From positions 278,898-342,897 of the forward strand of contig NZ_JNXE01000007.1 of assembly GCF_000716605.1 (NCBI RefSeq): a DNA stretch of 64,000 nt. The letters run 5' to 3'. The stretch is from Streptomyces sp. NRRL F-525. Lineage in GTDB: Bacteria > Actinomycetota > Actinomycetes > Streptomycetales > Streptomycetaceae. Shown here in pieces: positions 25,046-33,144 of this stretch; within the stretch, counting starts at the first letter, position 1, and every line of letters starts with the position of its first letter. The notes beneath the pieces were generated by a model, which saw nothing but the letters and a program-made list of their open reading frames with translations, was not told the DNA's origin and ran no database searches. The translations under genes were made by a program, and so were the position numbers.

Positions 25046-25621
25046 ATGGATGCCGACGTGATCGTTGTGGGAGCCGGTCCGACCGGTCTGATGCTGGCGT
25101 GCGAACTGCGTCTGGCCGGGGTGCGCCCGCTGGTGCTGGAGCGCCAGGCGCAGCGCCGGGACACCGCGCAAGCCGGTGGCCTCGGCGGACGGATCCTGGA
25201 ACTGCTGTGCTATCGGGGCCTGTTGGAGCGCTGCGAGGCCGCTTGTACCGGTCCAATCCCGGCGCCCCGGTTCCCGTTCGGCGGTGTCCACCTCGATCTG
25301 ACCCGGTTCGGCGATCCTCCGCTGCACGCGCTGCCGATTCCGCGGCAGCGGCTCGAGGAAGTGCTTGCCGGACGTGCCGGTGAGCTCGGTGAGGTCTTCC
25401 AGGAACTGCTCGCCGACAAGCAGCCGCAGCGAAGCCTGAGGGCACTCGTCGCCGGCACCGACATCCGCTACCCGATGCCCGGCCCATCCGGCCACCACCC
25501 GCCGGCTGGGGCGTTCGTCCCCGATTGGGCCGCGGCCGTCGACGAGTCCCCCGAAGACGCCGTACCGGCGCTGCGCGAGGCGCTGACCCGCTGGTTCGGC
25601 GAGCCTGAGAGCGACGTATGA
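25046..25621 (+). pseudogene. FAD-dependent aromatic hydroxylase with large internal deletion
   Basis: An open frame of 191 codons with ATG 25046 and GGGGGAGAGG upstream. Residues 1-110 match the N terminus of polyketide-type aromatic hydroxylases (VVGAGPTGLMLACELRLAGV, AGGLGGRILELL, RFPFGG). Then the frame jumps to sequence that in intact relatives lies ~200-250 residues further on (LVAGTDIRYPMPGPSGH) and to the usual C-terminal ALREALTRWFG. The second FAD motif with its GD is missing, so it cannot work as a flavin hydroxylase. The frame is still open, so the deletions were in-frame. Confidence 0.75.
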
Positions 25622-25651
25622 CGGCCGCCGTCGAAGAGAAAGCGATCACAG

Positions 25652-26305
25652 ATGCCGCCCGTTCCCGCCGACCCGACCCTGCTGCATCCGATGCCGGACC
25701 AGCCTCGGGTCGTACTCCTCAAGCCACTGGTGACCTCACCGCTGATCGAGGTCGGGGAGTTCACGTACTACGACGATCCCGACGACCCGACGGCCTTCGA
25801 GACCCGCAACGTCCTGTACCACTACGGGCCCGAGAAGCTCGTGATCGGGAAGTTCTGCGCGCTGGGTGAGGGTGTGCGGTTCATCATGAACGGCGCCAAC
25901 CACCGCATGGACGGCCCCTCGACGTTCCCCTTCCCGATCATGGGCGGTTCCTGGGCCGACCACTTCGACCTCATCACCGGTCTGCCCGGACGGGGCGACA
26001 CCACGGTGGGCAACGACGTCTGGTTCGGCTACGGGACCATGGTGATGCCCGGCGTCCGCATCGGCCACGGAGCGATCATCGCCTCGGGCTCGGTCGTCGT
26101 CGACGACGTCCCCGACTACGGCATCGTCGGCGGCAACCCCGCACGGCTGATCCGCCGCCGCCACACCGACCCCGACATCGAGCGCCTGCTCGCGCTGGCC
26201 TGGTGGGACTGGCCGCTGCCGCACCTCACCGAACATCTCCGCACGGTCATGTCCGGCACCGTCGACGACCTGGAGGCCGTAGCGCCCGGCCCCTCCCCGC
26301 ACTGA
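25652..26305 (+). CDS. CatB/Vat-like xenobiotic acetyltransferase (hexapeptide repeat)
   Basis: A 217-residue left-handed beta-helix acetyltransferase. The start LVTSPLIEVGEFTYYDDPDD and YHYGPEKLVIGKFCALGEGV match the CatB/Vat type, followed by NGANHRMDG (catalytic His), VGNDVWFGYG, VMPGVRIGHGAIIASGSVV and PARLIRRR. It transfers acetyl from acetyl-CoA to a hydroxyl, in relatives chloramphenicol or streptogramin A. It sits 30 bp behind the hydroxylase remnant and just before an erythromycin-esterase fragment, in a resistance-like patch. The actual drug is not deducible. Confidence 0.9.
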   Translation: MPPVPADPTLLHPMPDQPRVVLLKPLVTSPLIEVGEFTYYDDPDDPTAFETRNVLYHYGPEKLVIGKFCALGEGVRFIMNGANHRMDGPSTFPFPIMGGSWADHFDLITGLPGRGDTTVGNDVWFGYGTMVMPGVRIGHGAIIASGSVVVDDVPDYGIVGGNPARLIRRRHTDPDIERLLALAWWDWPLPHLTEHLRTVMSGTVDDLEAVAPGPSPH

Positions 26306-26321
26306 GAATCGAGCCGCCCGC

Positions 26322-26642
26322 ATGACCCGTTCAACCCCCGGCACCCCGTTCGCCGACCGGCTTCGCGGACACGCCGTCCCGCTCACCCACCTCGACCCCG
26401 AGGCGCCGCTCGACGACCTGGAACCGCTGCGCGACCTCATCGGAGACGCGCGTGTCGTCGCGGTCGGCGAACACTCCCATTTCGTCGGGGAGTTGGCACT
26501 TCTGCGCCGCCGCGTCCTGCGGTTCCTCGTCGAGCGCTGCGGCTTCACGATACTGGCCTTCGAGTACGGCTTCAGCGAAGGCTTCTTCGACGCCGTACTG
26601 AGCGTCCCCGCCTCCACTGTCACCAAGCACCTCCGCGTCTGA
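26322..26642 (+). pseudogene. Erythromycin-esterase fragment with foreign C-terminal tail
   Basis: A 106-codon ORF. Residues ~28-90 match the N terminus of erythromycin esterases (DLIGDARVVAVGEHSHFVGE, LVERCGFTILAFEYGFSEGF), a family of ~400 residues, so most of the protein and its active site are absent. The last ~14 residues (SVPASTVTKHLRV) look like the recognition helix of an ArsR-type regulator. The most likely origin is a deletion that joined two genes. It is unlikely to be active. Confidence 0.7.
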
Positions 26643-26651
26643 CGCGAGGCA

Positions 26652-27344
26652 TCACGCCTGCGGTCGGGTGAGTTTGGCGGACACGGCGTCGAGGACCCAG
26701 TCCAGGCCGGTCGCGAAGGATGTCTCGGCGTCCACGTCCGTGCCGTCGTGCACCGCTCTGGCCAGTGCCGGGAAGCGGCCCGTGGCCAGCATCCTGGTCA
26801 CATGCGGGCCGTGGGCGCGCTGCCAGTCGTGCTTGGACAGGCCCGTGGCGCGCTCGGCCCGGAGGTTCGCGATCTCGCGCCTGATCGCGCCGGTGACGTA
26901 GGCGCCGACCGTCCCCGCGGCGCGCAGGACGGTGTCGATGTCGGCGAGGCCGTCGAGGGCGGCCAGTGTGGCCTCGGTCACGGCGAGGCCGTTCGGGCCC
27001 AGGGACGGGCGGCCGCCGAGCAGGTCGGCCAGCCACTCGTGACGGAGAGCGGCCTGCCTGGTGCGGTGGGCGAGGACGCGCAGCGCCTCCCGCCAGTCAC
27101 CGGGCTGTTCCTCGGGGAGGATCTCGGCCTGGACGTCGTCCACCATGAGGTCGAACAGCTCCTCCTTGGTGGCGATGTAGCCGTACAGCCGCATCGGGCC
27201 GGCCTCCAACCGGGCGGCGACCTTGCGCAACGACACCGCTTCCAACCCGCCCTCGTCGGCCAGCGCCACGGCGGCGGCGACGATCCGCTCCCGGTCCAGC
27301 GGCACGGGGCGAGTCGGCGGCTCGGGTCGGTCCCACACAGTCAT
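26652..27344 (-). CDS. TetR family regulator (TetR_C type)
   Basis: A 230-residue regulator. The helix-turn-helix reads GLEAVSLRKVAARLEAGPMR followed by LYGYIATKEELFDLM, and the C-terminal domain matches the tetracycline-repressor type (LAHRTRQAALRHEWLADLL, TGLDWVLDAV). ATG 27344 begins the conserved protein; the longer frame reaches into the divergent promoter. The 53-bp region before the TetX-like gene holds its probable operator, so it likely represses that monooxygenase and is relieved by the monooxygenase's substrate. Confidence 0.92.
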   Translation of the reverse strand: MTVWDRPEPPTRPVPLDRERIVAAAVALADEGGLEAVSLRKVAARLEAGPMRLYGYIATKEELFDLMVDDVQAEILPEEQPGDWREALRVLAHRTRQAALRHEWLADLLGGRPSLGPNGLAVTEATLAALDGLADIDTVLRAAGTVGAYVTGAIRREIANLRAERATGLSKHDWQRAHGPHVTRMLATGRFPALARAVHDGTDVDAETSFATGLDWVLDAVSAKLTRPQA

Positions 27345-27359
27345 GCTCCGATCGTACTG

Positions 27360-27389
27360 TTGCGATGCGTCGTATCGAGTCAATACAGT
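27360..27389 (+). promoter_or_regulatory. Promoter of the TetX-like gene, probably leaderless
   Basis: TTGCGA (27360-27365) and TACAGT (27384-27389) are separated by 18 bp. Transcription would begin at or next to the ATG at 27398. No Shine-Dalgarno precedes that ATG, which fits a leaderless mRNA. Confidence 0.5.
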
Positions 27390-27397
27390 GTATCGAC
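27379..27397. promoter_or_regulatory. 19-bp palindromic operator covering the -10 box and abutting the ATG
   Basis: GTCAATACAGTGTATCGAC has one mismatched pair (GTCrATACA-G-TGTATyGAC). It spans the -10 element and ends at the base before the start codon, so bound TetR would block RNA polymerase and a leaderless start together. Confidence 0.65.
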
Positions 27398-28516
27398 ATG
27401 AGACATCGCATCGCTGTCGTCGGGGGCGGCCCGGCCGGCCTGACCTTCGCCCGCGTCCTGCACCGCCATGGCCACCCCGTCACCGTCCTCGAACGCGACC
27501 CCGCCCCCGATGCCCGCCCGCCGGGCGGCACCCTGGACCTGCACGAAGGGCTGGGTCAGCTCGCGCTGGACAAGGCGGGGCTGCTGGCGGAATTCCACGC
27601 GCTGTCCCGTCCCGAGGGGCAGGCCATGCGCATCCTGGACACGGACGGGACCGTCCTGCGCGACTGGCGCCCCCGTCCCGACGACCTGGCCAATCCCGAG
27701 ATCGACCGCGGGCAACTGCGTGACCTGCTGCTCGGCTCTCTCGACGTCCAGTGGGGGCGGGGCGTGACGCGGGTGGTGCCGGGGACCCGGGACGGGACAG
27801 TCGTCCAATTCGCCGACGGGCGACAGGAGATGTTCGACCTCGTGGTCGGCGCGGACGGAGCCTGGTCCCGGGTCCGCCCGGCGGTCTCGTCGGTGACGCC
27901 CCACTACACCGGCGTCACCTCGGTCGAGACCTCCATCGACGACGTCGACACCCGCCACCCCGACCTCGGCCGGCTGATCGGCGACGGTTCCGTGGCCGTG
28001 TACGGCGTGAACCGTTCCCTCGTCGCCCAGCGCAACAGCGGCGGCCACGTGAAGGTGAACACCAAGTTCCGCGCGCCGCAGGACTGGCACACGAACCTCG
28101 ACCTGGCCGACGCCGAGGCCGTGCGAGCGAGCCTGCTGGACCTGTTCGACGGCTGGGCCGCTCCCGTCCTCGACCTCCTCCGCCACGGCACCGCCTTCGT
28201 CCACCGCCCCTTGTACGTCATGCCCGTGTCCCACACCTGGACCCACGTCCCCGGGGTGACGCTGCTGGGCGACGCCGCCCATCTGATGCCTCCGTTGGGG
28301 GTGGGCGCGAACCTCGCGATGCTGGAAGGCGCCGAACTCGCCGAGTCCATCGCCGCGGGCCCTGAGGATCTGGACGAGGCCGTCCGCGCCTTCGAGGTAC
28401 GGATGTGGGCACGGGCCGGCAAGTGGGCGAAGATCACGGCCGCCGGTCTGGAACGCCTCGTGAGCCCGGACCCCGCCGAAGCCCTCGCCGTCTTCGATCA
28501 GGTCCAGCCGTCCTGA
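27398..28516 (+). CDS. TetX-like FAD-dependent monooxygenase
   Basis: A 372-residue class A flavin monooxygenase. The FAD motif is VVGGGPAGLTFARVLHRHG, the middle DG motif is GADGAWSRVRPA and the C-terminal GD motif is LLGDAAHLMPPLGVGANLAM. The PPGGTLDLHEGLGQLAL block is characteristic of the TetX branch, whose founding member hydroxylates tetracyclines. ATG 27398 begins at the canonical first strand. With the divergent TetR_C regulator it makes a substrate-inducible detoxification pair. The drug is inferred, not shown; other phenolic substrates are possible. Confidence 0.9.
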   Translation: MRHRIAVVGGGPAGLTFARVLHRHGHPVTVLERDPAPDARPPGGTLDLHEGLGQLALDKAGLLAEFHALSRPEGQAMRILDTDGTVLRDWRPRPDDLANPEIDRGQLRDLLLGSLDVQWGRGVTRVVPGTRDGTVVQFADGRQEMFDLVVGADGAWSRVRPAVSSVTPHYTGVTSVETSIDDVDTRHPDLGRLIGDGSVAVYGVNRSLVAQRNSGGHVKVNTKFRAPQDWHTNLDLADAEAVRASLLDLFDGWAAPVLDLLRHGTAFVHRPLYVMPVSHTWTHVPGVTLLGDAAHLMPPLGVGANLAMLEGAELAESIAAGPEDLDEAVRAFEVRMWARAGKWAKITAAGLERLVSPDPAEALAVFDQVQPS

Positions 28517-28681
28517 CTCCACAGCGCGACAGCAGCGGCACCCATCACTTCCCCGTCCGTGACGCGACACGGTTCGAGGTGAAGTGGCGGGCGCCTGCGG
28601 GCGATTGCGGTGGGGCATGGGTAGTGTCCGCCCCGATGCACCGGGCCCGCGCCACCGCGGTCCGCCAGAGGGAGGATCATC

Positions 28682-30652
28682 ATGGCCGAGCGTGGGCACG
28701 GGGCCGTAGCGGACGAAGGGCCCGCGGCGGGGCCGCCGGAGGCGCGTCCCGCGAGCATGCGGGACACCGTGCGGCTCGCGGTGGTGATCGGGGCTCTCGG
28801 GGTGGTCTTCGGGGACATCGGGACCAGCCCGATCTACACCCTCCAGACCGTGTTCAGCCCGAGCGACCCGCACCCGGTCCCGGTCAGCACGCAGAACGTG
28901 TACGGGGTGGTGTCGCTGGTCTTCTGGTCGGTGATGGTCATCGTCACGGTCACCTATGTGCTGCTGGCGATGCGTGCCGACAACGAGGGTGAGGGCGGCA
29001 TCATGGCGCTCATCACGCTGGTGCGGCAATGGAGTTCGCAGCGGGGGCGGCGCGCCGCGGTCGTACTGACCGGGCTGGGTATTTTCGGCGCCTCGCTGTT
29101 CTTCGGCGACAGCATGATCACCCCTGCCATCTCGGTGCTGTCCGCGGTCGAGGGGCTCAAGGTCGTGGAGCCGTCGCTGGACGACGCGGTCGTGCCCATC
29201 ACCGCGGTGATCATTGTCCTGCTGTTCCTGGTGCAGCGGCGGGGGACCGCTGCCGTGGGTCGGGTGTTCGGGCCGATCATGATCCTCTGGTTCGTGGCCA
29301 TCGGCGCGTGCGGTGTCGTAGGCATCGCGGATCACCCGGCCATCCTCCGCGCGCTGTGGCCGAGTTATGCGTTGGGCTTTCTCTTCGGCCATTTCGGTAC
29401 GGCCTTCTTCGCGCTCGCCGCGGTCGTGCTCGCGGTCACCGGCGCGGAGGCGCTCTACGCGGACATGGGGCACTTCGGCCGCCGGGCCATCACCCGGGCC
29501 TGGATGTTCCTCGTCTTCCCCGCCTGCATCCTGAGCTACCTCGGCCAGGGCGCGCTGATCCTCGACGACCCGGACAACATCAGCAGCCCGTTCTTCCTGC
29601 TCGTGCCGCACTGGGGACGCTGGCCGATGGTCCTGCTGGCCACGGCCGCCACGGTGATCGCCTCCCAGGCCGTGATCACCGGCGCGTACTCCGTCGCCTC
29701 CCAGGCGGCCCAGCTCGGCTACCTCCCGCGCCTGCGGATCGCGCACACCTCCGAGTCCACCATCGGCCAGATCTACGTCCCCTGGATCAACTGGCTGCTC
29801 ATGGTCTCCGTCCTCACCCTGGTCTTCGCGTTCCGCAGCTCGGCCGCGCTGGCCTTCGCGTTCGGCATGGCGGTCACCGGCACCATCACCATCACCACCC
29901 TGCTGTTCTTCTACGTCGCCCGCGCGAAATGGGGCACGCCGATGTGGCTGATCACTATCGGCGCGACCCTGCTGCTCTTCGTGGACCTGCTGTTCGTGGC
30001 GGCCAACCTGACCAAGCTCGTGCACGGCGCGTGGCTGCCGCTGCTCATCGGCATCACCGCGTTCACCGTCATGACGACCTGGCAGCGCGGGCGCGAGGTC
30101 GTCACCGCGGAACGCGCCGAACACGAGGGCTCGTTGCGCGAGTTCGTCGACCAACTCCGCGGCGGGGAACGGCCGGTGCTCCAGGTGCCCGGCACGGCGG
30201 TGTTCCTCAACCGGAGCAAACAGACGGCGCCCCTGGCCATGCGGGCCAACGTGGAACTCAACCACGTACGGCACGAGCAGGTCGTGATCCTGTCCATCGA
30301 GACCGAACCCGTGCCCCGCGTCCCGGCCGACCGGCGGATCGTCGTCGACGGCCTCGGCTACGCCGACGACGGGATCATCCACGTCACCGCCCGGTTCGGC
30401 TACATGGAGACGCCGGAGGTGCCCGCCACGCTGGCGATGCTCGACCCGGCCGACACCGAGGGGCCGTTGCTGCTCGACCAGGCGTCCTACTTCCTGTCGA
30501 CGATCGAGCTACGGCGCGGCCCGGCCCCGACGATGGCCCCCTGGCGCAAACGGCTGTTCATCGCCACCTCCCACATCACGGCCGACGCCGCGGAACACTT
30601 CGGCCTGCCCCGCGACCGGACGATCATCATGGGCTGGCACATCGAGGTGTAG
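28682..30652 (+). CDS. kup: Kup/Trk-type potassium uptake protein
   Basis: A 656-residue K+ transporter of the KUP/HAK family. The signature FGDIGTSPIYTLQTVF is in the first helix, DNEGEGGIMAL follows the second, and twelve hydrophobic helices run to about residue 460. A soluble C-terminal domain of ~190 residues ends in RTIIMGWHIEV. The ATG is preceded by GAGGGAGGATC. It imports K+ coupled to protons in known members. It appears to be a single gene with its own promoter in the 165-bp gap upstream, in which I see no clear elements. Confidence 0.94.
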   Translation: MAERGHGAVADEGPAAGPPEARPASMRDTVRLAVVIGALGVVFGDIGTSPIYTLQTVFSPSDPHPVPVSTQNVYGVVSLVFWSVMVIVTVTYVLLAMRADNEGEGGIMALITLVRQWSSQRGRRAAVVLTGLGIFGASLFFGDSMITPAISVLSAVEGLKVVEPSLDDAVVPITAVIIVLLFLVQRRGTAAVGRVFGPIMILWFVAIGACGVVGIADHPAILRALWPSYALGFLFGHFGTAFFALAAVVLAVTGAEALYADMGHFGRRAITRAWMFLVFPACILSYLGQGALILDDPDNISSPFFLLVPHWGRWPMVLLATAATVIASQAVITGAYSVASQAAQLGYLPRLRIAHTSESTIGQIYVPWINWLLMVSVLTLVFAFRSSAALAFAFGMAVTGTITITTLLFFYVARAKWGTPMWLITIGATLLLFVDLLFVAANLTKLVHGAWLPLLIGITAFTVMTTWQRGREVVTAERAEHEGSLREFVDQLRGGERPVLQVPGTAVFLNRSKQTAPLAMRANVELNHVRHEQVVILSIETEPVPRVPADRRIVVDGLGYADDGIIHVTARFGYMETPEVPATLAMLDPADTEGPLLLDQASYFLSTIELRRGPAPTMAPWRKRLFIATSHITADAAEHFGLPRDRTIIMGWHIEV

Positions 30653-30723
30653 AGAGGCCGGCCCTGTCGAACAGTTCACGGGGAATTACCTTCGTCGCCG
30701 AGGGGCTGTGCGAGGCTGCGGCG

Positions 30724-31188
30724 ATGGACATGACGGCACTGGCCCGCACGCTGCTGGAGCCCGTTCCGGCCCATCGCACCGCGGGAGTCGAGGTCCTGCG
30801 AGCCGCGGACGGCGAGGCCGAGATCGCCTCGGAGGTTCCCCAGGAACTGACGAACGTCATCGGGTCACTGCACTCCAGCGGACTCATCGCCCTGCTCGAC
30901 GCGGCAGGCCTGGGCGCGATCATCGCCGCGAGTCGTGACCCCGGAGACTTCGACGGCGTCGTGCCCCTCGGCGCGGCCGCCTCCCTGGAGTTCCTCGCTC
31001 CGGCACGCGGCCGGTTGCTGACCGTCTGCCGCCTTGACGATGAGGCACTCGCCGCTCTGCTGCCGTTGCTGTCGGGCGAGAGCGACCGGGCCCGGTTCTC
31101 CACCTGGGCCGAGATCACCGACGCGACGGGGACGACGGTGTGCCGGGGGAGCTTCGACTGGAGCGTCAGGCGCCGGCGCAGCGGGTGA
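30724..31188 (+). CDS. Hotdog-fold thioesterase (PaaI/YiiD-like)
   Basis: A 154-residue hotdog protein. The central block ELTNVIGSLHSSGLIALLDAAG carries the usual His/Ser position of PaaI-type thioesterases, followed by PLGAAASLEFLAPARGRLL. These enzymes hydrolyse acyl-CoA thioesters. The start at ATG 30724 gives the standard length; it has only a weak ribosome binding site. It lies 71 bp behind kup with no obvious link. Confidence 0.82.
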   Translation: MDMTALARTLLEPVPAHRTAGVEVLRAADGEAEIASEVPQELTNVIGSLHSSGLIALLDAAGLGAIIAASRDPGDFDGVVPLGAAASLEFLAPARGRLLTVCRLDDEALAALLPLLSGESDRARFSTWAEITDATGTTVCRGSFDWSVRRRRSG

Positions 31189-31242
31189 CGCGGGGGTGTT
31201 GGGCCGGGAGCAGTGCCGAGCGTGCCCCAGCCGCCGTAAGGC

Positions 31243-32106
31243 TCATAGCTCTACGGCCGTGCGGATCAGCCCCGCGAGGGCGAGGGAGCGGCTGTGGGCG
31301 GGCCAGGCGATGTGGGTGACGACTGGGGGTGCGTCGGTCAGGGGGACGGCGGTGTGTCCGGCCCACAGCCAGGAGCGGGCGGATTCGGGGAAGACGGCCA
31401 TGGTGCGTCCGAGGGCGATCAGTTGGGCCAGCTGCGTCTGGTCGTGGATCTCGGGGCCCGGGCCGGGCGGGTACGTGCCGTCGTTGGGCCAGCGGGCGGG
31501 CGGAAGACCGGGGATGTCGCTGACGTCGGCCACGGACAGCGTCCTGCGCGCGGCGAGGGGGTGCCCGGCGGGCAGCACGGCGATCTGCCCCTCCGTCATC
31601 AGCGCCTCGGTGTCGAACCCGGCGAGGGAGTTGTACGGCGCGTGCATGAGCGCCACGTCGGCGCGGCCGTCGCGCAGCATGTCCGGCTGCTCGCACATGC
31701 CGCACGGCAGCACCTCGATCTCGGCGGCGTCGGGCACGGCCCCGTAGGCGTCGAGGAGCTTCCGCAGCAGTTCGTGGGACGCGGCGGCCTTCACCGCCAG
31801 CACCAGGCGGTCACGGGGACCGCCCGGACGGTCGGCGCCACCGGCGCGACGGGTGCGGCGGGCGGCGGCGGTGCTCGCGTCGAGGGCGGCGCGGCCCTCG
31901 TGCAGCAGCACCTCTCCGGCGCCGGTCAGGGCGACGCCGCGCCGGTTGCGCTCCAACAGGCGGACGCCGAGGCGCCGTTCGAGCTGCTGGATCGCCCGGG
32001 ACAGCGGCGGCTGGGCCATGCCGAGGCGCTCGGCGGCGCGGCCGAAGTGCAGTTCCTCGGCGACGGCGAGGAAGTACCTCAACTCACGGGTCTCCAGGGC
32101 GTCCAT
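31243..32106 (-). CDS. LysR family transcriptional regulator
   Basis: A 287-residue regulator. The winged helix-turn-helix reads ELRYFLAVAEELHFGRAAER and LGMAQPPLSRAIQQLERRLG, and the effector domain shows the usual two lobes (DVALMHAPYN, IAVLPAGHPL). ATG 32106 starts just before the helix-turn-helix. It is divergent from an SDR oxidoreductase with a T-N11-A palindrome between them, so it most likely controls that gene and itself. Confidence 0.93.
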   Translation of the reverse strand: MDALETRELRYFLAVAEELHFGRAAERLGMAQPPLSRAIQQLERRLGVRLLERNRRGVALTGAGEVLLHEGRAALDASTAAARRTRRAGGADRPGGPRDRLVLAVKAAASHELLRKLLDAYGAVPDAAEIEVLPCGMCEQPDMLRDGRADVALMHAPYNSLAGFDTEALMTEGQIAVLPAGHPLAARRTLSVADVSDIPGLPPARWPNDGTYPPGPGPEIHDQTQLAQLIALGRTMAVFPESARSWLWAGHTAVPLTDAPPVVTHIAWPAHSRSLALAGLIRTAVEL

Positions 32107-32129
32107 GGCTTCAGCGTAGCCCCTGGGTG

Positions 32130-32144
32130 ATACCCACCGGGTAT
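32130..32144. promoter_or_regulatory. LysR-type operator ATACCC-N3-GGGTAT
   Basis: The inverted repeat contains T-N11-A (T at 32131, A at 32143), the LysR box. It sits 24 bp from the LysR start and ~58 bp from the SDR start. Confidence 0.7.
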
Positions 32145-32201
32145 GACAGCGCACCGTATCGGTGTTGGCCGCACCCTCGTCCGCGAGCGACGATCAACGG
32201 C

Positions 32202-32939
32202 ATGAGCGAAACGAAGACCGCGCTGGTGACCGGCGCGAACAAGGGAATCGGGTACGAGATCGCGGCCGGGCTGGGTGCCCTCGGGTACCGCGTGGGCGTC
32301 GGAGCCCGTGACGAGGACCGGCGCGAGAGTGCCGTGGAGAAGCTGCGCGCCGCCGGGGCGGACGCGTTCGGGGTACCGCTGGACGTGACCGGCGACCGGA
32401 GCGCCACCGCCGCCGCGGAACTGATCGAGCGGCGGGCCGGGCACCTGGACGTCCTGGTCAACAACGCCGGTATCTCGGGGGACATGGGGCCGGGATGGAT
32501 CCAGGACCCGACCACCCTCGACCTCGACCTGGTCCGCACGGTCGTGGAGACCAACGTCCTCGGCGTCATCCGCGTGACCAACGCGATGCTGCCGCTTCTA
32601 CGACGCTCGACGGCACCCCGCATCGTCAACATCTCCAGCGCCGTCGCCTCCCTGTCCCGGCAGGCGGACCCGGACATCGAGATCGGCCCCGTCATGGCGG
32701 CCTACGCCCCGTCGAAGTCGTTCCTCAACGCCGTCACCGTGCAGTACGCCCGGCAGCTGGCCGACACGAACGTCCTGGTCAACGCCGCCTGTCCGGGCCT
32801 GGTCGCCACCGACTTCACCGGCTTCCACGGACCCCGCACCCCTGAGCAGGGCGCGGCCACGGCGATCCGGCTCGCCACGCTGCCCGACGGCGGCCCGACC
32901 GGTTCGTTCTTCGAGGACGACGGGGTCGTTCCCTGGTAG
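32202..32939 (+). CDS. Short-chain dehydrogenase/reductase
   Basis: A 245-residue classical SDR. The cofactor motif is TGANKGIGYEIA, the structural NNAG is at residue ~88, the catalytic Ser is in NISSAVASL and the YxxxK is in YAPSKSFLNAV. Similar proteins reduce carbonyl groups with NADPH. The ATG at 32202 begins the canonical first strand. Divergent from the LysR gene; the pair may answer an electrophile or carbonyl. Confidence 0.92.
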   Translation: MSETKTALVTGANKGIGYEIAAGLGALGYRVGVGARDEDRRESAVEKLRAAGADAFGVPLDVTGDRSATAAAELIERRAGHLDVLVNNAGISGDMGPGWIQDPTTLDLDLVRTVVETNVLGVIRVTNAMLPLLRRSTAPRIVNISSAVASLSRQADPDIEIGPVMAAYAPSKSFLNAVTVQYARQLADTNVLVNAACPGLVATDFTGFHGPRTPEQGAATAIRLATLPDGGPTGSFFEDDGVVPW

Positions 32940-33144
32940 CCCGCAACCTGTCGTGACCGCGCCGTAAATCCCGAGGTGGCGTACCCGACGCCACGGCCGG
33001 ACCGCCGACTCACTCGTTCGGCCCCGCCCTGCTGCGGGCACCCGGCCCGCGGCCGAGGCTGGCAAAGCCGACCGCACGCCGGTGAAGCGCCCGTGCCTCC
33101 GCCCGGGCCGCCCGTGGTCGGGGGACGAAGGAGTGACGGCGTTC

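Noticed and set aside
27380..30382. Minus-strand ORF of 1000 codons across the TetX-like and kup genes
   Set aside because: Arg/Gly/His/Asp-rich shadow spanning two well-defined plus-strand genes; no recognisable motif.
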